A stretch of DNA of 64,000 bases from contig NC_054707.1 of the NCBI RefSeq assembly GCF_016097555.1, forward strand, positions 47,333,692 through 47,397,691, read 5' to 3'. The notes beneath the pieces were generated by a model. It did not search any database. It saw only the letters and a program-made list of their open reading frames with translations, and was not told where the DNA came from. The stretch comes from Gigantopelta aegis (lineage: Eukaryota > Mollusca > Gastropoda > Neomphalida > Peltospiridae). Within the stretch, counting starts at the first letter, position 1, and each line of letters begins with the position of its first letter. Both the position numbers and the translations under genes were made by a program. Shown here piece by piece: positions 1-10,876 of this stretch.

Positions 1-800
1 TTTTCAAAGATAAACATTAATTACAGTGCTGTAGATTATATTAAAAGACAAAACTCGACGTTTTCCCACGTGAAGGTGAAAGCATTTTGAGTAACATGTT
101 TTGCGGTTAAAACATTTTATAGAGTAAATAATTTTGCGGCTAAGGGTAAAATAATGTGCGGTAATTACATATACATTTTTATTTGTCATTTTCAATAGTT
201 ACGGTAATTTTGAGATTTCAGTGATGAATTTGCTGCCAATAATTTTGGGATAAATTATTATGTGCCCAACAGACAGATTTTACATGAAATGAATTAGGCA
301 GTGTAATATTATATATTATGGTAAGTTGTAAGCAGACCAAACCTGTTACCTAATAATTATGCATTTTCATTTGTCACACACACCATTTAAAACTTGTAAA
401 ATGTAGAAAAAAAAGAGTTACAAAAAAAGAACAACAAACAACATATTAAACAACAAAATAACCCTCGTTCCCCTCCAAAATAAATAAAATAAAAATAAAT
501 AATAATAATAATCGCTTGCTCAATCCCCTGCTTAAGCAAATTTAGTTTTCTGGTTACAGTAGAGAAGCCAAATGTTTATTTAAGAATTGACCGCGTAGCA
601 AAGAAAATTTAATTATTTTGGTTTGAATTAACATCTGAACATGATATTTCATTTTGCTAACCCGCAGTCTTATTCATTCTACAAATATACAAACACTTTC
701 CTTCTTGGATATATTCAGTGGCGAGACCTCAATCCAAAATGCGGGTATGAGCGTAGCTTTAAAAGTACAAAGAGAAACACAAACGTACACAAATTAGTTG
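1..800. other. AT-rich intergenic sequence
   Basis: No gene, RNA or repeat family recognised. It has A-rich runs around 405-510 including a short AAT/AAAT tract. Confidence 0.6.
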
Positions 801-805
801 CTAGT

Positions 806-917
806 TTTATTTTATTTTTAATAAAGTAAAAAATTACAAAATCTGTGTCACAAATTGTGTATTCATATGTTGTTCTTTGATGACTTTGTGGGGTTTTCCC
901 AATTTTCATTCGCGTAT
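806..917 (-). other. Possible 3' UTR exon with AATAAA for the His-rich peptide gene
   Basis: A minus-strand acceptor with a T-rich tract (AG at 919-918) and overlapping AATAAA hexamers (816-811 and 811-806) fit a terminal non-coding exon spliced to the donor at 1512-1511. The evidence is splice and poly(A) signals only. Confidence 0.3.
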
Positions 918-1074
918 CTGAAACAAACAACAATATTGTTACCAGTATATTTTAAACAAAATCTAAGTAACTAACATTATTTTATTGTAAGGAAACGAAT
1001 ATTTGTTTAACAACGCCTCAACACACTTTACGCAAAGGGTGAATTGGTGTCTAATACATGGTTATTTCGCCGAT

Positions 1075-1106
1075 TGAGAGAGAGAGAGAGAGAGAGAGGA
1101 GGGGGG

Positions 1107-1168
<62 letters not shown>

Positions 1169-1222
1169 TGGTGATGACGCTGACAATGATGAAGATGATG
1201 ACGATGATGATGATGATTATGG
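1075..1222. repeat. (GA)n then (GAT)n microsatellite
   Basis: Nearly pure GA from 1075 to 1166 with a short G run, followed by GAT/GAC triplets to about 1222. The Arg-Glu/Asp open frame here is an artefact. It lies in the putative terminal intron of the His-rich peptide gene. Confidence 0.95.
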
Positions 1223-1515
1223 TGTCATTAAAGGCCAGCGGTTCCCACTCAGGGTTAGATTTTACCAGCTCAGTGGGCACGTCACAAGCCACCACACCAA
1301 TTTGTCTTTTCACCAACCACTAACCACTAACTGTCTTGGACAGACAACCCAGATAGCTGAGGTGTGTCTCCATGACAGGGGTGTGAACCAGAATAGGATA
1401 TTAGCATGAATACCAAGTTAAATTGAAATGCATGACTTATCTAGCACTGAACTTGCATTGAGTTAACTATTGTATTTGATGAATACAAAGCGTATATTTT
1501 AGCTTTACTTACAGG

Positions 1516-1619
1516 TTATTTCTTGTCATGGTGACCGTGCCCGTGACCGTGACCGTGACCTGAACCATGACCGGAGCCACAACAGCAGGCTTGTGCCGTC
1601 GCAAACAGAAACACTGAAA
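1516..1619 (-). CDS. Candidate exon of a secreted Cys-Gly-His-rich small peptide
   Basis: On the minus strand, acceptor TTTCATTACAG precedes 1619. Two bases complete a codon, then SVFLFATAQA (like the end of a signal peptide, A-Q-A cleavage), CCC, and GSGHGSGHGHGHGHGHHDKK, then TAA at 1518-1516. A consensus donor CCT|GTAAGT follows at once (exon end 1513). A good acceptor (TTGTTTGTTTCAG) then lies before 917, with two overlapping AATAAA signals at 806-816, so a final 3' UTR exon is plausible. The first exon with the ATG was not found. The His-Gly run could bind metal ions or arise from a GGTCAC repeat in non-coding DNA. Function is unknown. Confidence 0.4.
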
Positions 1620-1961
1620 CTGTAATGAAATGTTATATGGGAGCTGGTGAAAATCAAAAAGAATAAAAAAGAGAAAGTTGTGTTAAAGTCTTGGTCCTGT
1701 TTCAACAATTGGTGGTATTTCCCTCTGAATCGGAAGGTTACGCCACACGACACGAGTGCTTCGTCCGAGAATAGCAGAGTGTGACAAGATAACATTAGGA
1801 TTCCATCGGTTGCTATGCAATACCAGGCACTAATATTGTGTGGCGTCGTCTTTAGTCTTTTACCAGAAATATACTAAGAGAACGAAATTAAGGAAAACTT
1901 AGTATTGTACACCACAATACAGTCGCTATTAGCGTCATAATATCTGTACAAAATACAAAGA

Positions 1962-2335
1962 GGTAATGTGAAATTGTATGACAGTAATGTGAGATTGACT
2001 GTCAGTAATGTGGGATTGACTGTCAGTAATGTAAGATTGACTGTCAGTAATGTGGGATTGACTGTTAGTAATGTAAGATTGACTGTCAGTAATGTGGGAT
2101 TGACTCAGTAATGTGAGATTGACTGTCAGTAATGTGAGATTGACAGTAATGTGAGACTGAATATCAGTAATGTGAGATCGAATGTCAGTAATGTGAGATT
2201 GACTGTCAGTAATGTGAGATTGACTGTCAGTAATGTGAGACTGAATGTCAGTAATGTGAGACAATGTCAGTAATGTGCGACTGAATGTCAGTAATGTGAG
2301 ATTGAATGTTAGTAATGTTTGATTGAATATCGGTA
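1962..2335. repeat. Minisatellite, unit about 21 bp
   Basis: About 18 copies of a unit like GTCAGTAATGTGAGATTGAC, with units shortened to 15-16 bp in places. The minus strand stays open (SHITDSQ repeats) because 21 is a multiple of three. Confidence 0.93.
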
Positions 2336-2559
2336 ACACAGTTAACTTGCTGACACTATGGATTTTCACAACCATTTTCTGCTCTTTGTGTTGGTGTGAT
2401 CCCGTATTTATTATCATGTTTTCACTTCTAACCGTGTTAAATGTATCTTAGTCTGTATTTACTAATTACCTACAAATTCATCCAGCACTCCATGACCTAA
2501 AATTTCCAAACCTTAATCTGGAAACGACTAAAGGCTTTGCTTATAGAAACGTAAAAAAA

Positions 2560-2609
2560 CAAATATATATATATAAAAACACACATATATATATATACAC
2601 ACACACATA

Positions 2610-2682
<73 letters not shown>
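2560..2682. repeat. (TA)n / (CA)n microsatellite
   Basis: TA runs interrupted by CACA and TGTG blocks, then pure TA from about 2621 to 2681. Confidence 0.95.
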
Positions 2683-2684
<2 letters not shown>

Positions 2685-2689
2685 AACCT

Positions 2690-3525
2690 TCTGTGGCCTG
2701 TCCAGGCGGGCGAACGATAGCGGTCGCTCGGTAGACTGGTTTTTGCGTCTCACGTTAGAAAAATGTTACGTGATACAATATCATGGTACCAGTCAAAATG
2801 TTTGCGAGCGCTCGGCCCCCTGAACACGCCCTGGTGTTTTCATCCTGTATATAGAGAAATAAATATTATAAACTAGAAACCCATTTCAATAAAACGTTTT
2901 GTTTATTGTGTTTTTAATAATATCAAAGGAAGATCTTTTTACCTTATTGGTAAGAAAATATACTAGTTTGTAAATACACGTATTTATAATGTCTTTAACG
3001 TATTATCAGTTGTTGTTGATACTGAGACTGAGAAGATATGTTTTGTCGTATCAATTAATAACAGTCCATCAATCTACAAGATCAAGACAGAGAGTACTTA
3101 CAGACAAGAGCGGTCAATATGCTACCAAAATTCATGTTGATGATACAACCTCCTCAACCAGTGTCCAATTTAAGAGTTTTAATCCTTTCACAATGATTAG
3201 ATTTCAGATCTCCGGTTTTTATACTGAAAAACAGGCGGAAACCAAACGATAATATATGACAATAATGTCGATTAGTTTCTTTTCTTCTTTATAATATTTT
3301 TTTTTTTAAAGAGTATGAGGTTCGTTTTTTATTTCCTTAAGTTTAACCTTTTGTGTGTTTTTTTAATTGTAAATCTTGTATTTAATCTTTAATCTGTAAT
3401 ATTCACTGTACCCGGAAACCAGACGTGCATGATTGATTACCAGCTTCCTTTCTGGTAGTCGTGACGTAGTCATATTTTACGACAGGTCAGTCGAGTGCTG
3501 TAAAGCATTTTCGTTTGTGTCGAAA
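2690..3525. other. Non-coding sequence without recognised features
   Basis: An open frame at 2989-3252 (plus) has no similarity I recognise and no splice context. The rest is AT-rich. Confidence 0.5.
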
Positions 3526-3854
3526 TTATGCTGTGTGTGTGTTTGCGTGCGTGCGTGCGAGTCCGCGAGTGTTTTGTGTATATGGAACTAGTGTGCCTGC
3601 TTCAACCAAAGGCGTGGTTTTATGGAGTTTTTAAGAATCGGGCGAGTTTGGCCATTGTGTGTGCGTGTGCGACGAGGTTGCGCGTGTGTGTATGTACGCG
3701 TGTGTATATACGCGTGTGTATGTGTGTGTAGCATGTGTGCGTTCTCCAACCAAAAGCGTGGTTTTATAGAGGCGCTTCTAGCCCCCCCCCCCATCCCCTC
3801 CAAACCTCCACCAAAGTTCCATTGGCATTCCACCTCATGTCATTGCTGCATCCC

Positions 3855-3885
<31 letters not shown>

Positions 3886-3972
3886 ACACCCCTAAATTGA
3901 TTTTCTGGATCCGCCACTGTTTTATGCAGGGACATGAGAACATTTTGAGTTTTTAAGAATCGGGCGAGTTCG
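3526..3972. repeat. GT-rich tract, local duplications and C/CA tract
   Basis: GT/CG-rich from 3526 to 3735. The phrase CAACCAAAGGCGTGGTTTTA occurs near 3603 and in slightly altered form near 3749. GAGTTTTTAAGAATCGGGCG occurs near 3625 and 3948. Poly-C and CA lie at 3781-3890. On the minus strand from 3919, CAGTGGCGGATCCAGAAAAT resembles a hAT-type terminus; its partner was not located. Confidence 0.7.
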
Positions 3973-4084
3973 GCATCCAATTGACAGAAGTAGTCTTAGC
4001 AAGAGCAGCAACTCATAGAGATTGAATGTTTACATCATTAATAGTTATCTCCCCTTGTGTGTTAAAGGTTTAGACATTTTTAAC

Positions 4085-4376
4085 CGTTTGTTTTGTTTGA
4101 CGTCACCACTGTAGCACATTGATTAATTAGTCATGGGCTGTTAGATGTCATATATTTTGTAATTTTGACACGTAGTCATCAGAGGAAAACCGCTACATTT
4201 TCCCTAATGCTACAAGGGATCTTTCATATGCTCCATCCCACAGACAGGATAGCACATATACCAGTCGTGGTGTACTGACTGGAACGAGAAATAGCGCAAT
4301 GGGCCCCCGACGGGGATCGATCCCAAACCGATCGCGCATCAAACGAGCGCTTTACCACTGGGCTACGTTCAGCCCC
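4085..4376 (-). mobile_element. SINE, head A + tail 1
   Basis: Tail at the low coordinate (TTTGTTTTGTTTGACGTCAC, reverse of tail 1). The head ends at 4376 with the reverse of GTAGCCCAGTGGTAAAGCG and the palindromic GGGATCGATCCC box B. Nearly full length. Confidence 0.88.
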
Positions 4377-4659
4377 CTTGTTTTAACAGAGGCCGATGTA
4401 TGAATTATTAGCTGGGATGGAAATGGGCGTCTCCCATATTATTTTTTAGGATATCATGATATTTGTGAAAAATGACTGGTACTAAGTAACACAGTTTTAA
4501 TATAGTGTTCAAAGGCTGGGTGCATTCCTGTCAATGTGTGCTGTGTTATTATTAAATATTATTATTATCACAGCTATTGCGTTTTGCTTTGCAATTATGG
4601 AATGTTTGACGGATCTCTTTTGTGTAGGGTTGGGGGTGAGGGGTGGAGGTCAGTGTGGT

Positions 4660-4812
4660 GGTAGTGTTCAGAGGAAACCCGCAGCTAGGAATCTTTAATA
4701 TATAAATAGTCTCACAGACAGAACAGCACATACCACGATATACTAGAAAAAAGGAATGAGATTCGATTTTACAACGCAAACACCTCAGGCATGTGCTCAA
4801 TTGAGCTCAATC
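4660..4812 (-). mobile_element. SINE fragment, head C
   Basis: Contains GTTCAGAGGAAACCCGC, CACAGACAGAACAGCACATA and the reverse of a GAGGTGTTTGCG-type head ending near 4812. Tail missing. Confidence 0.65.
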
Positions 4813-4834
4813 ATGTTCCTTTTGTTCTTATTGA

Positions 4835-5062
4835 CGTAGTTGGTTTTTGTTTGCTTGTTTTGTGTTTTGGGGTTTTTGTGAGATTTTTTTGTGTTTATTG
4901 TTTTGGGGGGTCTGTAGTTTTGTTTTCTGTTTGTTTTGTGTAATTGTTGTTTTGTTGTTGTTTGGTTTGGGTTGGGGTTTCTTGTTTGTTGGGGGGGGGG
5001 GTTGGGTGTGTGTGGGGTTTTTTTGGGGGGTTGGTCTGTTTGTTTTTTTCGGGGGGGGGTTC
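4835..5062. repeat. T/G-rich low-complexity tract
   Basis: Long GTTTT and poly-G runs on the plus strand. The Phe/Gly/Val-rich open frame is an artefact. Confidence 0.85.
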
Positions 5063-5978
5063 AGACATACTTATGGATGAACTTGTTTGTTGCTCAATTT
5101 TAACATGTGTCAAATAGCTTTGAGCGCTGGAGTTGGGAGTTGTTTTTTATTTGTTATATGTGCATTTCGCTGCTCCCATCGAATAGAATTACCTTTCATA
5201 GACCAACAACAGAATCAAAGTTCTTTATGTTCTCACAACCAAGTAGAGATCTCATCAGATTTAGCAGATGGTCGTACTAGAAATACACTGCGTTTAACAA
5301 ACAACTGGGCACAATCGCCTGCAATCAGCAGGTTATCATGCAGTGTATATTTGTTCTGTTTAAAGTGTTGCTGTTGTTTCCGCTTCCAATCAGCGTGTTG
5401 TATTTGACATTTACAGTTGAAAAGAAAGCGATGTTTGTTACATTTCAAAGTTTTGTCCCAGCTGAGAAAACATCACTTCCTCGCCAGTTCAAAACCGTGA
5501 ACATTTTTCTTCTGTTCCCCGGCTTCTCATTTTACTTATTTATTACTATCGTACAGTTGTGTTGTAATTCTGTTACATATTTAAGTTGTGGGTGGGTTTT
5601 TTAAATCGCAAATGTAGGGACAACGTCATTCCGCTACAAGACCCACAGAAAGATTTAAGTTAAATATACGACTAGTGGTTGACTAAATCGATACCCCCCC
5701 CCCCCTCCCCCGCAAACAAAACAACCATTGAATTTTTAATTATATAGTACGCGTCTAAAATAAAATAAAATGCTTTCTTAAAGTCACACATCCTAATTCG
5801 TGAGACTCTCACTCCCACCCCCTCCCGTCTAAAATATATTAAGAGCTACCAATACAAACACCGTGATGACCAGAAACATAAGTAAGTTGTAAATAAAGTG
5901 AAAGTTAAAGATACAAGAAAGTTAATTGCATAAATTATTACACAACTCGTACAGCAATACAAAACTACAATAACAGAT
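5063..5978. other. Non-coding, no feature recognised
   Basis: Open frames at 5087-5407 and 5338-5604 match nothing I know. A C-run lies at 5693-5712. Confidence 0.5.
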
Positions 5979-5979
5979 A

Positions 5980-6168
5980 GAGGTTATCAACAGAAAGAAA
6001 GAAATGTTTTATTTAACGACGCACTCAACACATATTATTTACGGCTATATGGCGTCAGACACATGGTTAAGGACCACACAGATTTTGAGAGGAAACCCGC
6101 TGTCGCCACTACATGGGCTACTCTTTCCGATTAGTAGAAAGGGATCTTTTATTTGAGGTTATCAACAG
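5980..6168 (-). mobile_element. 5'-truncated SINE (tail 2) with 14-bp target-site duplication
   Basis: GAGGTTATCAACAG occurs at 5980-5993 and again at 6155-6168, exactly bracketing a SINE made of the tail 2 half only (5994-6154). The intact duplication with a missing head shows insertion by target-primed reverse transcription that stopped early. Confidence 0.92.
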
Positions 6169-6183
6169 AGTCAGTGACAAAGC

Positions 6184-6480
6184 AGACAGACAGACAGACA
6201 GATAGTTTATTAAAGTCTCACCTCATTACAACAAAATAAAAAATACAACATATACATACAATCAATAAAAGTAATAAAATTGTAATGAGCCACTCTATAC
6301 TGAGTTACGAGAGACTATTGAATAAAAACATCTAAAGAAAAAAACAACAAAAAACAAAACAAATATACAGCTAAAACAATTGCAGCACAGATAAAACAAT
6401 AAGATATATACACGAATCATTTCATAGTGTATAAAAGGGATTTTCTATGTTTAAGAATAAAATAGCAGGTTTTGGCAGAT
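6184..6480 (-). mobile_element. Possible LINE 3' end
   Basis: On the minus strand the sequence reads TTTGTTGTAATGAGGTGAGA, AATAAACTATCTGTC and a (CTGT)n tail, as in 3' UTRs of molluscan non-LTR elements. No reverse transcriptase frame is present. Confidence 0.35.
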
Positions 6481-6495
6481 AAAATATATATATAA

Positions 6496-6883
6496 AGAAA
6501 GAAATGTTTTATTTAATGACGCACTCAACACATTTTAGTTACGGTTATATGGCGTCAGACATATGGTTAAGGACCACACAGATTCTAAGAGGAAATCCGC
6601 TGTCGCCACTACATGGGCTACTCTTTCGATTAGCAGCAAGGGATCTTTTATTTGCGCTTCCCACAAATAGCACAAATAGCACAAACCATGGCCTTTGTTG
6701 AACCAGTTATGGATCACTGGTCGGTGCAAGTGGTTTACACCTACCCATTGAGCCTTGCGGAGCACTCACTCAGGGTTTGGAGTCGGTTTCTGGATTAAAA
6801 ATCCCATGCCTCGACTGGGATCCGAACCCAGTACCTACTGCCTGTAGACTGATGGCCTGCCCACGACGCCACCGAGGCCGGTA
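6496..6883 (-). mobile_element. SINE, head B + tail 2, full length
   Basis: From the GAAAGAAATGTTTTATTTAA tail (reverse of tail 2) to GCCACCGAGGCCGGT, the reverse of head B. Includes the reverse of GGGTTCGGATCCCAGTCGAG as box B. A poly-A run follows at 6908-6932. Confidence 0.93.
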
Positions 6884-7048
6884 ACAGAACATGAAGACGT
6901 AAAAGTTAAAAAAAAAAAAAAAAAAAAAAAAAGGAATACAAAATAGTATACATTGCGTAATGACTAGGGACAGTGCTTTTAACTTCATCAGTTGCGAATT
7001 TTAATTAATATGTATACATTGTAGTCATGATTAATTTTTTTTAATTAC

Positions 7049-7127
7049 CATGCGTGCGTGCGCGCGAGCGTGTGTATATATGTGCGTGAATACATGTGTG
7101 TGAAGTAGCGTGTGTGTGTGTGTGAGA

Positions 7128-7195
<68 letters not shown>

Positions 7196-7202
7196 GAGAG
7201 AG
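7049..7202. repeat. (GT)n / (GA)n microsatellite
   Basis: GT/GC-rich to about 7123, then almost pure GA to 7202. Confidence 0.93.
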
Positions 7203-7890
7203 TTTTTTTAGAATATATACATTACAACACCTGCACGGCTGCGTGCAACTTCAAATAAATAGTGACGTGTGGGTTTAACTGCAGGAAATGCTGTATTCTG
7301 CAAACCAAACATGTTTACTGCGTGTGTTGATGAGTCGATAGCTGACCAGCTGCGAAAGCAATGGCCAGGTGTAATAAAACTATTTTGGTTCGACTGTAGT
7401 ATACGTAGACTACTAGGATGACTTTCTCTTTTTACTTTTATTACACCTTAATAACTAATGTTACAATCTCGTCTCCTGAGATTATAACATCATTTACTAA
7501 TGCAAAATGCAAATTTACCTAGATTGAATAAACTTGTGTGTTAATGCTCTTAACCTTTTTTACCATCTGCCTTCACACAACATTCACTCTAAAAAACGGT
7601 TCTAATAGTGAAAAATACGCCGTAGCGTTTAAAAACTAGGGTATGTCGCTTTAAGAAAATGCAGAAGACCAGCACCCACTCCTGGGTGGTATTAAAATGG
7701 AGATACGTTTTAATGTGACTTCGATTAGAGTCAACAAAGAGTATCACAGAATAGTATATGAATATATGAACATTAATGTGGACGGTCTATTCTAGATGGT
7801 TAAATAATTAAAATAGACTCAAAGCCTCTGCTTTAAACACTTTAGATCCATTGAGTTACGAACTTCTAAGCCACGTTGGTAAGCTGGGTA
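7203..7890. other. Non-coding; one solo MITE end
   Basis: At 7636-7660, TTTAAAAACTAGGGTATGTC followed by GCTTTAAG is the terminus of the TTAA element seen complete at 36859-37236. Nothing else recognised. Confidence 0.5.
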
Positions 7891-7892
7891 TA

Positions 7893-7970
7893 CCTTTAAA
7901 GAGTGGGGGTTTTTGGGTTGGGGGTTTTTTTTTTTTTTTTGTGGGGGGGTTTTGGGGGGGGGGGGTGAAA
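7893..7970. repeat. T/G-rich tract
   Basis: Poly-T and poly-G runs on the plus strand. Confidence 0.85.
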
Positions 7971-8110
7971 ATGTACATAATAAAATAACGGAATACCCAG
8001 AACTTACCAACGACTCATTATTTTGTTTTCATATGAATAAAAAAATGTTTTTAAATCGTTTCAAGCTGGGCGGAATTCAAACTTGCAATTATTAGATTTA
8101 AAGTAAAAAT

Positions 8111-8415
8111 TTGTGTTGTTTAACGACACCACTAGAGCACATTGATTTATTAATCATTGGCTATTGGATGTCAAACATTTGGTAATTTTGACATAGTCTT
8201 ACAGAGGAAACCCGCTACATTTTTCCAATAGCTTCAAGGATCATTTACATGCACTTTCCCACAGACAGGAAAGCACATACCACGGCCTTTAACCAACTGT
8301 GGTGCACTGATTGGAACGAGATTTTTTTTTACTTAAAATGGATTAACCAGGGTGGTTCGATCCTACGACGCAAGACTCTCAGGCGAGCACACAACTGACA
8401 GCTAAATCCCGCCCC
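8111..8415 (-). mobile_element. SINE, head C + tail 1
   Basis: Reverse tail 1 (GTTGTTTAACGACACCACTA) at the low end, then AGAGGAAACCCGCTACATTT. At the high end, GGTGGTTCGATCCTACGACG and CTGACAGCTAAATCCCGCCC are the reverse of a third tRNA-like head. Confidence 0.88.
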
Positions 8416-8499
8416 TAGATTTAAAGAGCACGACTCTTTCGCTGAGTAAATGGCGAGAGACCGGAATAAAAATATCAAAGCCTAGGGGCACACAATTAT

Positions 8500-8587
8500 T
8501 CAAATTACTGCCATGATTCTGACCACACCTGCCGACGATTAATAAATCAATGTGCTCTAGCGGTGTCGTTAAACAAAACAAACAAAC
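8500..8587 (+). mobile_element. SINE tail 1 fragment
   Basis: CCGACGATTAATAAATCAAT then GTGCTCTAGCGGTGTCGTTA, tail only, opposite in orientation to the SINE at 8111-8415. Confidence 0.8.
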
Positions 8588-8639
8588 TTTTACTGACAAC
8601 ACCTGAAACCGACACTGATTATTAATATATAGTGCATTA

Positions 8640-9060
8640 ATTTTAGGGTTCTAAAGAAACAGCTATCCCAGTTAAGGCATCAGATTCCAACATCAGCGAG
8701 ATAGGTTCGGGCCGAAGTGGGCCGCGTGCCTTTAAGACCTCGACCTGCTTCCTGACAGCGAACATGTGCGTGTGACACGCGCTGGTAGTCCGCCGACACT
8801 TATCGCTGTAGGGGGAAGGGGTTAGCCGCTTGTTTCAGACCGGCCGTCAGGAAGAAGGGCCGACCCTTTGTTAGACGCCTTAATTAAAATTCTATTTCGT
8901 CCAGTAATCACATTTCATCGTCTACAAGCATCGATCGCAATCTTGGCACCGCTGTTTTAAGTGATGGTGGGTGCACTGAGGATAACACGAGCAACATAAA
9001 ACATAATAACACAAACATTTAATGGTGAGAACAAGAAGCGAAACGATAAACTGACGGACA
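8640..9060. other. CpG-dense non-repetitive stretch
   Basis: About 8690-8890 carries some 19 CpGs in 200 bases (e.g. GTTCGGGCCGAAGTGGGCCG), unlike the CpG-poor surroundings. No coding frame, tRNA or rRNA recognised. It could be an unmethylated regulatory island or a decayed GC-rich gene fragment. Confidence 0.4.
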
Positions 9061-9083
9061 ATGGATGGTCATGGCGTACGACC

Positions 9084-9123
<40 letters not shown>

Positions 9124-9148
9124 GGGGCAATCTCACCCCCCCCCCCCC
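9084..9148. repeat. Poly-G then poly-C tract
   Basis: G run from about 9085 to 9120, then C run 9136-9148. The length is likely unreliable in any assembly. Just after it, TTCGGGCAAA recurs (9151 and 9212) with a variant TTCGGGCAGT at 9186. Confidence 0.85.
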
Positions 9149-9425
9149 AAATTCGGGCAAAACAGTGGGAAAACAGTGGGGAAAATTCGGGCAGTTTTTA
9201 TCTGGGTAAAATTTCGGGCAAATCAACCCCTCCAGTCCCCCTAAATCAAAGAGTCCCCATACGCCCATGTGGATGGTCACAGGTGGACGGACGGAAGGAC
9301 GGACACACGGAGGGGGGATGAAGAGACGCAGGTCAAACAGATGTATGGAAGATTGTAAAAAAAAAATTAATGGATCTTTGAAATGTCAATAGAAACTATA
9401 AGAAAGATAGACGATTGTTGATTGA

Positions 9426-9800
9426 TTAGTTGGTTGGTTGATCGGATGGATGGATAGACGGACTGAGGGATGGAAGGATGGAGTGAGAGTTGATTTGTTT
9501 GGATATTTTGGGTGGATGGATTAAATAGATAAATATATGGGTGGATGGTTTGGGTGGGTAGATGGATGGATGGATGGGATGGGATGGGATGGGGATGGGG
9601 ATGGGGATGGGGATGGGGATGGGGATGGGATGGGATGGGATGGGATGGGATGGGATGGGATGGATGGATGGATGGATGGATGGATGGGATAGGATGGAAC
9701 GGACGGATGGGTGGATGGATTGGATGCATGGATGCATGGATGGATGGATGGATGGATGAATAAATAGATGGGAGGATGGATGGATGGATTGACGAATGAA
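9426..9800. repeat. (GGAT)n / (GGGAT)n / (GGGGAT)n satellite
   Basis: Degenerate GGAT units flank a core of GGGAT and GGGGAT units (9577-9660). The Trp-Met-Asp-Gly and His-Pro frames are artefacts. Confidence 0.93.
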
Positions 9801-10724
9801 TGAATCGGCAGAAATTAATTCAAAGGATGGATAGTCGTCTGTTGGACTGATAATAATTATACTGTCATAATCAATAACAAGCCTTCATACATTTTCTCTA
9901 TTGCTCGATTTCTGTGACGAACTTTGAATAATTTTGCCCAAATTTTATTTGCCCACACACAGAAAAAATCTCTACAGGAAGTGTTGTGAAAAGGTTCTGG
10001 AGGAAGGTTTCGCCTGTAGCGCTAAGTAAATAATCCTTGCTGTATCCATCTGATTAAAACAGTCTTCTTATCAGAACGCGACTGAAAGGTCGATTTTGAC
10101 TCACAGTCCAGATAACTGATGAGAAATGAAAAGACATCATTTTCCTAGCTCATCGACTGAAAAGTCTAAAAAAAAATCCCAGTTGATGACGTATTGTGAA
10201 GAAACCGCTATCTTAAAGAGCTCCATCAACAAATCTGCTTGACGCTTTTTCAAAGGATTTCTCTCTTCTTGTCGCTTTTCAGGGGCTTTCAAAATCAATA
10301 GAAGAATAAAAAGTGACCAGTAATTTCTAAGATAGAAAAAAAAATAATCAACGAAGTTTCCTCACAGTTTTGTATCTCGCGATAATGAACACTATGTGAA
10401 ATGTTGATAGAAAAAAATGTTTGTGTGATTAATTTTCGACAGAATCTGTGGCAATAGTTTACTCCATTCAAGTACGCAACTGCACTTGAACTTGACAACT
10501 CATTCAGCATGTTATAACGACTCGCAGGAGTCAATAGCAAGCTTCGGTGTGCACGAAGAGTGGTATCACGATTAGTCGTTAAATATTTAACCAGTTTTCA
10601 CGATCAATTCTTAATTTTGGCACTTTAAAATCACTAGGCATAGAACATTGATATGTCCTATTTTTTTTACATTGCATTTCAAATAACGGAATTTAATATG
10701 TAAATGTAACAGATAAATTTACAT
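9801..10724. other. Non-coding, no feature recognised
   Basis: Unique AT-rich sequence. The frame at 10295-10540 (minus) is unsupported. Confidence 0.5.
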
Positions 10725-10726
10725 CC

Positions 10727-10797
10727 TTTGAGGGGATTCGAATCACAGACCTTTAAATGAGAATCACGCATTCTACCAACTGAGCTAAGAGGGAAAA
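10727..10797 (-). repeat. Degenerate tRNA-like sequence
   Basis: The minus strand contains CTTAGCTCAGTTGGTAGAAT (box A-like) and GTGATTCGAATCCCC (box B-like) spaced as in a tRNA, with CTCAT where a Met anticodon loop would be. Acceptor and T stems do not pair, so it is a decayed tRNA or another SINE head, not a working gene. Confidence 0.4.
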
Positions 10798-10876
10798 TTC
10801 CCACTACCAATAGGAACACTCTGTACTAACAATACTATATGAAAACCAAAATTCAAATAAATAATTATATCGGTCA

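Noticed and set aside
9367..9763. Trp-Met-Asp-Gly and His-Pro frames; the same kind at 45992-46571
   Set aside because: Translation of GGAT-type satellite.
10727..10797. Functional tRNA gene on the minus strand
   Set aside because: Box A- and B-like strings are present, but acceptor and T stems do not pair. Listed as a tRNA-like relic.
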